From contig DASRHG010000097.1 of NCBI GenBank assembly GCA_035650655.1, positions 1 to 64,000 on the forward strand: a stretch of DNA of 64,000 bases, written 5' to 3'. Each line of letters begins with the position of its first letter. The stretch's first letter is position 1. The stretch comes from DASRHG01 sp035650655. GTDB taxonomy: Bacteria > Desulfobacterota > Binatia > DP-6. Position numbers and translations under genes: made by a program. A model generated the notes under the pieces. That model had not been told where the DNA came from and ran no database searches. It saw only the letters and a list, made by a program, of their open reading frames with translations. Shown here piece after piece: positions 48,065-56,045 of this stretch.

Positions 48065-50417
48065 ACGCGTCCCGGGGATGCGCCAAGCGCCAGACGCGCT
48101 CGGGCGCGAGCGGGAGCGACGTCACCTTCGCGCCGAAGGGGGCGAGCGCATCGGCGACCGCCGCAGCGAGCGCGGCGGGGGCGCCGATCGCGCCGCCCTC
48201 GCCCGTCCCCTTCATGCCGATCACCGAGAGCGGGCTCGGCGTCTCGATGTGGTCGAGCTCGACCGGCGGCACGACGGCCGCGGTCGGCGTCAGGTAGTCC
48301 ATGAATGACGTCGTCACGAGCTGGCCGCTCTCGTCGTAGACGAGGTGCTCGAGGAGCGCCGTGCCGATCCCGGCCGCGACGCCGCCCACCACCTGCCCCG
48401 CGACGATCGTCGGGTTGATGACCGTGCCGCAGTCCTCGACCACGACGAAGCGGCGGATCGCGATCGCGCCGCTCTCGACGTCGACCTCCACCTCCGCCAC
48501 GTGGGTCGCGTTCGAGTACACGACCGGCGGCGGATCGTAGTACTGCACGGCCTCGAGCCCCGGATCCTCGCCCGGGGGAAGCTTCCACGGCGCGAACACG
48601 GCGGCGCGCGCGACCTCGCGCACGGACACCGCGCGCCCCGGGACGCCGCGGACCCGGACCTGCCCGTCGACGATGTCGAGGTCGCCGGGGCTCACCTCGA
48701 GGAGGTGCGCGGCGACGCGGAGGATCTTCTCGCGCACCTTGCGCGCCGCGCCGATCACCGCGCCGCCGCCCGACACGACGCTCCGGCTCCCCCACGTGCC
48801 CCAGCCGTACGGCGTCCCCTGCGTGTCGCCCTGGAGGAAGCGCACGTCGGCGGGGTCGACGCCGATCTGGTCGGCGACCATCTGCGCGTACGTCGTGTGG
48901 TGGCCCTGCCCGTGCGAGTGCGTGCCGACGCACAGCTCGACGCCGCCGTTCGGGTTGAAGCGCACGCTCGCCGCCTCGTACGCGCCGTGCTCGACGCCCA
49001 TCGGGGCGAGGAAGCGCGAGCCGAAGGTCGTCATCTCGATGTAGTTCCCGATCCCGATCCCGAGGTAGCGGCCCTGGCGGCGCGCCGCCGCCTGGCGCGC
49101 CCGGAAGCCGCGGTAGTCGGCCATCGCGAGCGCCTTGTCCATGGCGTCGGAGGAGCTGCCGCTGTCGTACTCGAGGCCGTTCACCGTCGTGTACGGGAAT
49201 TCGTCGGGCCGGATCATGTTCTTCCGGCGGAGGTCGGCCGGGTCCATGCGGAGGCGCTGCGCGGCGAGCTCCATCATCTGCTCGTGCATCCACGCCGCGC
49301 CCGGGAGCCCGACGCCGCGGTACGTGCCGATCGCGGCCTTGTTCGTGCAGGCGGCCCGCACGTGCCAGGCGTAGTTGCGGAGCTTGTACGGCCCCGGGAG
49401 CGCGAGCGCCAGCTGGAGCGGCTCGAACGTCGACGGCCACGGGTCCGTGCTGTACGCGCCGCTGTCCCCGAGGACGTCCATGCGCGCCCCGAGGAGCGTC
49501 CCGTCGGCCGCGAACGCCATCTCCACGTCCGCGATCGCGTCGCGCGAGTGGTAGGCGTTCAAGAGGTGCTCGCGGCGGTCCTCTACCCACTTGACGGGCG
49601 CGCGGAGCACGCGCGCGAAGTGGCAGGCGAGGACCTCCTCCGCGATCACGTAGTTCTTGAGCCCGAAGCCGCCGCCGACGTCGGGCGAGACGACGCGGAT
49701 CTTCTGCTCGGGGTAGCCCATCAGGTCCGCGATCCGCGTGCGGACGAAGTGCGGCATCTGGCTCGACGTCCAGATCGTGACGTTCCCGTCCGGGTCGACG
49801 GCGGCGAGCGTCGCCCGGCCCTCCATCGGCACCGCGTGGTGCCGGTTCGTCCGGAAGCGCTCGCGCACGACGAGCGCGGCGTCGCGGAACGCCCGCTCGA
49901 CGTCGCCCCCGCTGCCGCTCACGTCGAGCGTCAGGTTCGTCCCGAGCTCCTCGTGGACGAGCGGCGCCCCGGGCGCGATCGCGTCCTCCGGCTCGACCAC
50001 CGCCCCGAGCGGCTCCCAGTCGACCTCCACGAGCTCGGCGCCGTCCTCGGCGAGATAGCGGCTCTCGGCGACGACGGCCGCGACCGCCTCGCCGACGTAG
50101 CGGGCCTTCCCGACGGCGAGCGCGGGCCACTTCGGGCACTTGTAGACCGCGGGCGGGAAGACGTCGGCGCGGAACGGGAGGCCGAGCGGCCGGAGCACGT
50201 CCGCCAGCTCGGCGCCCGTGAACACGCGGCGGACGCCGGGCAGCGCGAGCGCCGCGCGCGCGTCGATGCCCCGGAGGCGCGCGTGCGCGTGCGGGCTGCG
50301 GACGTAGGCCACGTGCAGCATCCGCGGCAGCTGCATGCCCTCGACGTAGCTCGTCTCGCCGCGGAGAAAACGGGGGTCCTCGATCCGCTTCACGCGTGCG
50401 CCGATGAACTTCGTCAT
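48054..50417 (-). CDS. Molybdenum hydroxylase large subunit (xanthine dehydrogenase / CO dehydrogenase CoxL-like)
   Basis: From ATG 50417 the 787-residue protein covers the whole molybdopterin-binding subunit: FIGARVKRIEDPRFLRGETSYVEGMQLPRMLHVAYVRSPHAHA, then VVSPDVGGGFGLKN, TYRGVGLPGAAW as the active-site loop, GTHSHGQGHHTTYAQ, and the catalytic Glu region GMKGTGEGGAIGAPAA. The active-site loop is not the Cys-containing AYxCSFR of true CO dehydrogenase, so the enzyme is a hydroxylase of unknown aromatic or heterocyclic substrate. It is normally expressed with an FAD subunit and a 2Fe-2S subunit; neither lies next to it. Extra 12 residues upstream of the chosen start are possible but lack a conserved sequence. 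Confidence 0.87.
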   Translation of the reverse strand: MTKFIGARVKRIEDPRFLRGETSYVEGMQLPRMLHVAYVRSPHAHARLRGIDARAALALPGVRRVFTGAELADVLRPLGLPFRADVFPPAVYKCPKWPALAVGKARYVGEAVAAVVAESRYLAEDGAELVEVDWEPLGAVVEPEDAIAPGAPLVHEELGTNLTLDVSGSGGDVERAFRDAALVVRERFRTNRHHAVPMEGRATLAAVDPDGNVTIWTSSQMPHFVRTRIADLMGYPEQKIRVVSPDVGGGFGLKNYVIAEEVLACHFARVLRAPVKWVEDRREHLLNAYHSRDAIADVEMAFAADGTLLGARMDVLGDSGAYSTDPWPSTFEPLQLALALPGPYKLRNYAWHVRAACTNKAAIGTYRGVGLPGAAWMHEQMMELAAQRLRMDPADLRRKNMIRPDEFPYTTVNGLEYDSGSSSDAMDKALAMADYRGFRARQAAARRQGRYLGIGIGNYIEMTTFGSRFLAPMGVEHGAYEAASVRFNPNGGVELCVGTHSHGQGHHTTYAQMVADQIGVDPADVRFLQGDTQGTPYGWGTWGSRSVVSGGGAVIGAARKVREKILRVAAHLLEVSPGDLDIVDGQVRVRGVPGRAVSVREVARAAVFAPWKLPPGEDPGLEAVQYYDPPPVVYSNATHVAEVEVDVESGAIAIRRFVVVEDCGTVINPTIVAGQVVGGVAAGIGTALLEHLVYDESGQLVTTSFMDYLTPTAAVVPPVELDHIETPSPLSVIGMKGTGEGGAIGAPAALAAAVADALAPFGAKVTSLPLAPERVWRLAHPRDAFSG

Positions 50418-50545
50418 AGCGGTCGCCTTAGTCGCCCGGGCGACGCGCGTCAAACCCGGGGGCGCCGCCGCGGCCCCCCGTCGCGTTCAAGCCTCGCGCC
50501 CGCCTTGCCGATAACGTCGGCGGCGGCCCACCGCGAGGCCACTCC

Positions 50546-52414
50546 ATGTCTACCGACCCCCCAGGGCTCCACATCCTCTTGGTCGAAGACAGCGCGACGG
50601 ATCGGCAGCTCGTCGAGCGGCAGTTCCTCGAGCCGGCGCCCCTCACCGGCCCCGTCCACGTGCGGGCCGTGGGCGACGCGGAGGCCGCGCTCGATGCGGT
50701 GCGCGACAACACGTTCGCCGTCGTCCTCACCGACTACTCCCTGCCCGGCGCGAGCGGGCTCGACCTGCTCCGCCACCTGCGGGAGGCGCGCAAGGACACG
50801 CCGGTCGTCCTCATGACCGGCGTCGGGGACGAGACGATCGCGGTCGCGGCCCTCCAGCAGGGCGCGGCGGACTACGTCGTGAAGCAGCTCGGCTTCGAGC
50901 GGACGCTGCCGGTCGTGATCGATCGCGTGCTGCGCCGCCGGGAGCGGGAGGTCGAGGAAGAGCGGAGCCGGCGGCGGGCCGCCGCGCGGTCCGCGCGCCT
51001 CGAGCGGCAGATCGAGGATCAGACGGAGCTGCTGCGCGCCGCCCTGCGCGAGTCGGAGGCGCTTCGCCGGGTCGGCCACGCGCTCGCCGGGACCCGCGAG
51101 CTGAAGGCTGCCCTCGCGCTCGTCACCCAGGCGGCCGTCGACATCCTGCGGGCGAAGGCCGCCGCCATCCTCATCCGCGCGGGCGACGAGCTCGTGCTCA
51201 CCAGCCTTCGGGGCATGCTCAAGGAGGCCCCGGGGACGAAGAGCGCGGACCTGGTCGCGCGGCTCGGGACGGGCTACGCCCAGACGGTGGTCGCCCCGCT
51301 GCGCGGGGAGGATGGAGAGATCGGCCTGCTCTGGGTGGCGCGCGCGCGACGGACGCCGTTCTCCGCCCACGAGCGGGAGCTGCTCGAGACGATCGCGGAC
51401 ATCGCGGCCCTCGGCATCGTGAACGTCCGCATGCACGAGCAGATGCGGCGCCAGGCCGCGGCGGCGCCGGCGGACCCCGAGCGGCCGGCCGACCCTGCGT
51501 CGCCCGAGCCCGATCGGCCCCCCGAGCCCGCCGCCGCCCCCGACCCCGCCCCGCCGTCGCCGCCGGCCGCGACCAAACCCGAGCGCATCGATCCCGGCAC
51601 GCTCACGGTCCCGTCCTTCCCGCCCGCCCTGGGTCGCATCCTCGCGCTCGCGGACGACGAGAACGGCACGCCCGAGGCGCTCGAGGAGGCGGTCGGCCTC
51701 GATCCCGTGCTCGCCGCGCGGGCGATCCAGCAGGCGAGCACCGCCGCGCTCGGCCGGGCACGCGCCGCCGCCTCCATCCGGGAAGCGATCATGGTGCTCG
51801 GCGTGCGCGGGGTGCGGAACCTGGCGTTCGCGCAGTTCGCGTACGGGCTCTTCGCTCGCCGGAGCCCGGCCGACGACCTCCTCTGCGAGCGCGCGCTCGG
51901 GGCCGCCGCGGGCGCCCAGGTCGTCCTCGAGTCGCAGGATCCGGCGGACGCCGAGGACGGCTACCTCTGCGGCCTCCTGCACGACGTCGGGGCCGTCGCG
52001 CTCACGGGGACCTATCCCGAGCGCTACCGCCGCGTGGTGCAGACCGTGGTCGACACGGGGCGCCCGTTCGCGGAGGTGGAGAAGGAGATCTTCGGCTTCT
52101 CGGCCACACGGGTGATGCGGGACCTCCTCGGCCGGTGGCACCTGCCGGCGCGCGTCGAGCGCGCGCTCGACGCGATGGCGTCGGAGTCCCGGGAGTCGGA
52201 GCTGTTCGACGTGGCCGTCCGCTGGGCGGCCGCGGAGGCGCTGCGGACGAGCCCGACCTGGGCGAAGCTGCTCGGGACCCGCGCGCAGCCGGACTGGCTC
52301 ACCGCCGAGCTGGCGGCGCTCGAGTCCGAGCTCGCGCTGCCCGCGACCGAGCTCGAGCGGCTGCGCGCGCTCGCGGCCGAGCGGGCGACGGCGCTCCGGA
52401 GGCTCTTCGCATGA
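50546..52414 (+). CDS. REC-GAF-HDOD signalling protein
   Basis: The 622-residue protein combines a receiver domain (HILLVEDSATDRQLVERQFL; Asp in VVLTDYSLPGASG; VVLMTGVGD), a coiled coil, and a GAF-like domain (about residues 170 to 300, LVTQAAVDILRAKAAAILIRAG). A Pro/Ala-rich linker of about 50 residues leads to an HDOD domain (about 355 to 560: TVPSFPPALGRILALADDENG, SIREAIMVLGVRGVRNLAFAQFAYGLF, DGYLCGLLHDVGAVAL). HDOD domains lack HD-type catalysis but bind partners in signalling; here the phrase LLHDVG keeps an HD pair. The receiver's kinase may be the adjacent one, since ATGA overlap joins this gene to a receiver-kinase gene. Confidence 0.85.
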   Translation: MSTDPPGLHILLVEDSATDRQLVERQFLEPAPLTGPVHVRAVGDAEAALDAVRDNTFAVVLTDYSLPGASGLDLLRHLREARKDTPVVLMTGVGDETIAVAALQQGAADYVVKQLGFERTLPVVIDRVLRRREREVEEERSRRRAAARSARLERQIEDQTELLRAALRESEALRRVGHALAGTRELKAALALVTQAAVDILRAKAAAILIRAGDELVLTSLRGMLKEAPGTKSADLVARLGTGYAQTVVAPLRGEDGEIGLLWVARARRTPFSAHERELLETIADIAALGIVNVRMHEQMRRQAAAAPADPERPADPASPEPDRPPEPAAAPDPAPPSPPAATKPERIDPGTLTVPSFPPALGRILALADDENGTPEALEEAVGLDPVLAARAIQQASTAALGRARAAASIREAIMVLGVRGVRNLAFAQFAYGLFARRSPADDLLCERALGAAAGAQVVLESQDPADAEDGYLCGLLHDVGAVALTGTYPERYRRVVQTVVDTGRPFAEVEKEIFGFSATRVMRDLLGRWHLPARVERALDAMASESRESELFDVAVRWAAAEALRTSPTWAKLLGTRAQPDWLTAELAALESELALPATELERLRALAAERATALRRLFA

Positions 52415-53643
52415 GCGTCCGCATCCTCGTGATCGACGACAACCCGTACGACGGGGAGCTCGCCGCGCGCGCCCTCCAGAACCTCGGCGTGCCGCCCGGA
52501 CCCGCGACGGTCGTCTGCGCCGCCGACTGGGACGAGGCCGAACCCCACCTCGAGACCGAGGCGCTCGACCTCGTGCTGCTCGACTTCAACCTCCCCGGCC
52601 GAAACGGGCTCGACGTCCTGCGCGCGCTGCGTGCCCGGCCCCATCCGCCCGTCGTCATGCTCACCGGTCAGGAGGACGTCGCGACGGCCGTCGAGACGCT
52701 GCGCGCCGGCGCCTACGACTACGTGTCGAAGTCCGCCGACTGGGGGCCCGTCCTCTGCGTCGCCGTCGAGCGCGTGCTCGCCCGCGTCGCGCTCGAGCGG
52801 GAGGTGGCGGCTGCGCGCGCGCGGCTCGCGGTCCACGCACGCGAGCTCGAGCGGAAGGTCGAGGCGCGAACCGCGCTCGTGCGGGCACAAGCGGCGCAGA
52901 TCGAGGAGCTCTACCTCCACGCCGAGGAGGCGGCCCGCCTGAAGGCCGAGATCGTCTCCAACACATCCCACGAGCTGCGCACGCCGCTCAACGTCATCCT
53001 CGGCTACGCGGAGCTCCTCGAGGAGCACGTCGCGGCGACGCCCGAGGCGAGCCGCATGCTCCACACCGTCCGCGCGCAGGCGACGCGCCTGCGGGAGCTC
53101 GTCGACGGGCTCCTCGCGCTCGGGCGGCTCAAGAGCGGCACCGAGGGCGTCCGGCCGTCGCGCTTCACGTTGCGGGCCCTCGTCGAGGAACTGCGCGCGG
53201 ACGCCGAGACGCTGAACGCCGGCCACGGGCTCGCGCTCGAGTGGCGCGTCCCGCCCGAGCCGTCCGAGGTCCGGAACGACCGCGAGAAGGTGCGCGCGAT
53301 CGCCTACCACCTGCTGAGCAATGCGATCAAATTCACGCCCGAGGGCCGGGTCGAGGTGGCACTCGAGCGCACGGCGGACGGCGGCCTCGTGCTCCGGGTG
53401 AGCGACACCGGCATCGGCCTGCCGCCCGAGGCGCGGGCGATCGTCTTCGACGATTTCCGCCAGCTCGACGGCTCCAGCACCCGCCGCTACGAGGGCCTGG
53501 GGCTCGGCCTCGGGATCGTGAAGCGCTATGCCGCGCTGCTCGGGGGCGCGATCCGTCTCGAGAGCGCTCCGGGCTGCGGGACGACCGTGATCGTGGAGCT
53601 GCCGAGCGCGCCCGCCGGTCCGCACGATACCGCCGCGCGGTGA
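52411..53643 (+). CDS. Receiver-histidine kinase
   Basis: The 410-residue protein has an N-terminal receiver (VRILVIDDNPYDGELAARAL; phospho-Asp in LVLLDFNLPGRNGLDVL; VMLTGQED) followed by a coiled coil (VAAARARLAVHARELERKVEARTALVRAQAAQIEELYL). The kinase core comes next: the His is in IVSNTSHELRTPLNVILGY, with N box LLSNAIKFT, G1 VSDTGIGLPPEARA and G2 GLGLGLGIVKRYAALLGG. Its ATG 52411 overlaps the end of the REC-GAF-HDOD gene by four bases. It has no membrane helix. It likely receives and passes phosphate within the same two-gene unit. Confidence 0.87.
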   Translation: MSVRILVIDDNPYDGELAARALQNLGVPPGPATVVCAADWDEAEPHLETEALDLVLLDFNLPGRNGLDVLRALRARPHPPVVMLTGQEDVATAVETLRAGAYDYVSKSADWGPVLCVAVERVLARVALEREVAAARARLAVHARELERKVEARTALVRAQAAQIEELYLHAEEAARLKAEIVSNTSHELRTPLNVILGYAELLEEHVAATPEASRMLHTVRAQATRLRELVDGLLALGRLKSGTEGVRPSRFTLRALVEELRADAETLNAGHGLALEWRVPPEPSEVRNDREKVRAIAYHLLSNAIKFTPEGRVEVALERTADGGLVLRVSDTGIGLPPEARAIVFDDFRQLDGSSTRRYEGLGLGLGIVKRYAALLGGAIRLESAPGCGTTVIVELPSAPAGPHDTAAR

Positions 53644-53667
53644 CCCGCCGGGCCCCGCCCTCCGCTC

Positions 53668-54114
53668 TCACAGGCCGGACGGCGGCTGATTCAGCAGGAG
53701 CCAGTAGAGCCCGAGCTCCGACACCGAGCGGGCGAACTGCTCGAAGTCGACCGGCTTGACGACGTAGCTGTTGACGCCGAGCTCGTAGCTGCGCACGAGA
53801 TCCCGCTCCTCCCGCGAGGACGTCATCACGACCACCGGGATGCGCTTGGTCCGCGGATCGCTCTTGATCCGGCGCAGGACCTCGAGCCCGTCCACCTTCG
53901 GGAGCTTCAGGTCGAGCAGCACGACCCTCGGCGGCCGCTCGGCGCCGCGGTCCGCGTATTCGCCGGTCGCGAAGACGAACTCGAGCGCCTCCGCGCCGTC
54001 GCGTACGAGATGGAGCTTGTTAGCGAGGTTCTCCTTCTTCAGCGCCCGCACCGTCAGCTCCGCGTCCGCTGGGTTGTCCTCCACGAGAAGAATCTCCACG
54101 GCGTCGAGACTCAT
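53668..54114 (-). CDS. Single-domain response regulator (Rcp1-like)
   Basis: This 148-residue stand-alone receiver reads VEILLVEDNPADAELTVRALKKENLANKLHLVRDGAEALEFVF, with the phospho-Asp in RVVLLDLKLPKVDGLEVL. Thr and Lys of the switch are in VVVMTSSREERD and SYVVKPVDFEQF. The insertion of about ten residues before the Asp strand is characteristic of Rcp1-type regulators that pair with phytochrome-like or other kinases. GGAGGA lies just upstream of ATG 54114. The gene overlaps the upstream kinase by 95 bases in another frame. It has no output domain, so it acts by docking or phosphotransfer. Confidence 0.9.
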   Translation of the reverse strand: MSLDAVEILLVEDNPADAELTVRALKKENLANKLHLVRDGAEALEFVFATGEYADRGAERPPRVVLLDLKLPKVDGLEVLRRIKSDPRTKRIPVVVMTSSREERDLVRSYELGVNSYVVKPVDFEQFARSVSELGLYWLLLNQPPSGL

Positions 54115-55657
54115 GCTTTCCTCCTCCCTTCGCAGGCAGCGCGAAATAGAAGACGGCGCCGCCGTCGACCACTCCCTCGGCCCACACGCGCCCTCCGTGC
54201 CGCTGCACGATCCGCTGGACGATCGCGAGGCCGACGCCGGTGCCTTCGAACTCCTCGGCGCGGTGGAGGCGCTGGAAGACCCCGAAGAGCTTGCCCGCGT
54301 ACCGCATGTCGAAACCCGCCCCGTTGTCCTTGACGAAGTAGATCGTCTCGCCCTTCCCGCGACGGCAGCCGATCTCGATCACCGCCTCGGGGCGCCCGCG
54401 CGTGAACTTCCAGGCGTTGCCGACGAGGTTCACGAGGACCTGCCGGATGAGGCTGCCGTCGGCGAGCGCCGGGAGCAGCGGTCCGACGTGCACGCTCGCG
54501 CGTCGCTCGGGATCGAGACGCCGCGTCTCCGCGACCACCGAGAGCGCCAGGGCGGCCATGTCCACGCGGGACTTCTCGAGACCCTTCCGCCCCACACGCG
54601 AGAACGCGAGCAGGTCGTCGATCAGGCGCCCCATCTGTCGTGCGTTTTCCCGCACGACGCCGAGAACCCGGCGGCCGTCGTCGTCCAGCCGCGGCCCGTG
54701 ATCCTCGACGAGGATGCGCGCGAAGCCGTCGATCGCGCGCAGCGGGGCGCGAAGGTCGTGCGACACGGAGTAGCTGAACGCCTCCAGCTCCTTGTTCGCC
54801 GCCGCGAGCTCGCGGCTCACGCGCTCCCGCTCGGCGTCGAGTTGCTCGAGCCACCAGGCGTTCCACCAGACGATCGTGGCGAGGACGATCATCGTCACGG
54901 CGGCGAACAGCCCCATGCCGATCTCGGGGGCGTAGACGCCCGCGTTCCAGCCCTGCAGCTGGAGCCAGCCGAGGAGCCAGGGAACGCACGACACGGCCAC
55001 GAGCAGCCGCCGTGCGCTCGCGCCGCCCGGCCCGGGGCTGGTGAGGACCTCCATGAAGCCGGCCCGCGGGCGGGCCGCCAGGACCGCGGCGCCGACCAGC
55101 GCGAACGCGACCGCGGTGGTGAGCGCCATCGGGATCGCCGACCGGACGCGCGTGAGCGACTCGGTCTGGTACGCGTACCCGGTGAGGACGAAGAGGCCCA
55201 TCACGAACACGCCGAGCGCGAGGTGCTGCGCGGGACGCCGGCCGGCCGGCGTCTCGAGGTCGAGCCCGACGAGCGCCGCCCCCGTGGCCACGAAGCCGGC
55301 GGCGGTATTCACCGCCATCCGGTTCGGCCCGTTCGGCACGTCGGCGAGGCGGCCGGCGAAGAGGATCTGGTCGATGCCGACGTCCCGGCCGGCAAGGTAG
55401 CCCGCCAGGCGTATGAGCCCCACGCCGGCGATCGCGAGGCCGCACGCCACGCGCGCGCGACGGGCCGCGGGCGTCGTCTCCGGGGCGAGCATCAACGCCG
55501 CCGCGCACACGAGGAGGCAGATCGCGGTCGCGGGATTCATCGGCGTCCGCGCCGCGCCACCGCCGGTGAGGAGCGGGAGCCCGAACATCCACCCCACCAG
55601 CGTGGCCGCCCCTCCTCCACCCACCAGGACGGCGAGCACCCGACTGACCAGCGGCAC
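54020..55657 (-). CDS. Membrane sensor histidine kinase (multi-helix sensor domain)
   Basis: From GTG 55657 the 545-residue protein starts directly with hydrophobic helices (VPLVSRVLAVLVGGGGAATLVGWMFGLPLL). It holds about eight transmembrane segments in the first 280 residues, such as ATAICLLVCAAALMLA, AVNTAAGFVATGAALVGL, LALGVFVMGLFVLTGYAY and MGLFAAVTMIVLATIVWWNAWWL. This is a MASE-like sensor. The kinase follows: EAFSYSVSHDLRAPLRAIDGFARIL, N box LVGNAWKFT, DNGAGFDMRYAGKLF and GTGVGLAIVQRIVQRHGGR. The core closely resembles that of the chemosensory-operon kinase. The last 31 codons lie inside the regulator gene. Confidence 0.83.
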   Translation of the reverse strand: MPLVSRVLAVLVGGGGAATLVGWMFGLPLLTGGGAARTPMNPATAICLLVCAAALMLAPETTPAARRARVACGLAIAGVGLIRLAGYLAGRDVGIDQILFAGRLADVPNGPNRMAVNTAAGFVATGAALVGLDLETPAGRRPAQHLALGVFVMGLFVLTGYAYQTESLTRVRSAIPMALTTAVAFALVGAAVLAARPRAGFMEVLTSPGPGGASARRLLVAVSCVPWLLGWLQLQGWNAGVYAPEIGMGLFAAVTMIVLATIVWWNAWWLEQLDAERERVSRELAAANKELEAFSYSVSHDLRAPLRAIDGFARILVEDHGPRLDDDGRRVLGVVRENARQMGRLIDDLLAFSRVGRKGLEKSRVDMAALALSVVAETRRLDPERRASVHVGPLLPALADGSLIRQVLVNLVGNAWKFTRGRPEAVIEIGCRRGKGETIYFVKDNGAGFDMRYAGKLFGVFQRLHRAEEFEGTGVGLAIVQRIVQRHGGRVWAEGVVDGGAVFYFALPAKGGGKHESRRRGDSSRGGQPSGRGADGAGAEEGEPR

Positions 55658-56045
55658 CGGCGCATTCTGCGATCGTCGGCGTTCGAGCTCAAGTCGCGAG
55701 CCGACTTTTTTTCTTCGTGCTCGCGGAGCCAGCTCGTGCGGGGCGGACGACCGCGGCCCGCCCTCGCGGCGGCCGCGCCCCGCCGCGGGACGAGCGGTCT
55801 CGTCTGCTGCGCGTCGCCGTCGCTCGGCAACGCGTGGCGTGAGAGACGGCGACACGACGCCGGGCGGATCCGCTACTCGCGCGTCCGCTCCCCCCCCGGG
55901 GGGATCGCGCGGCGGACCCGCCCTTCGCCTCGCAGGCCGGTCGGGCCGGACGGCACGGTGGAGGGTCCGGCGGCCGACTCCCTCGGCGCACGCCCGGCGC
56001 GCCGGACGGCCTTGTACCCGTCCCCGACTCGTGCACCCATGAGGC
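55658..56045. other. Divergent intergenic region between two histidine kinase genes
   Basis: Nearly 390 bases separate the leftward membrane kinase and the rightward PAS kinase, so promoters for both should be here. At 55691-55712 an AAGTCG-CGAGC-CGACTT hairpin followed by seven T would act as a terminator on the + strand, perhaps insulating the two. I see no other clear site. The frames extending upstream of the chosen starts carry no similarity. Confidence 0.4.

Noticed and set aside
48054..50417. A true carbon monoxide dehydrogenase large subunit
   Set aside because: The active-site loop is TYRGVGLPG and lacks the Cys-containing AYxCSFR signature of form I CoxL.
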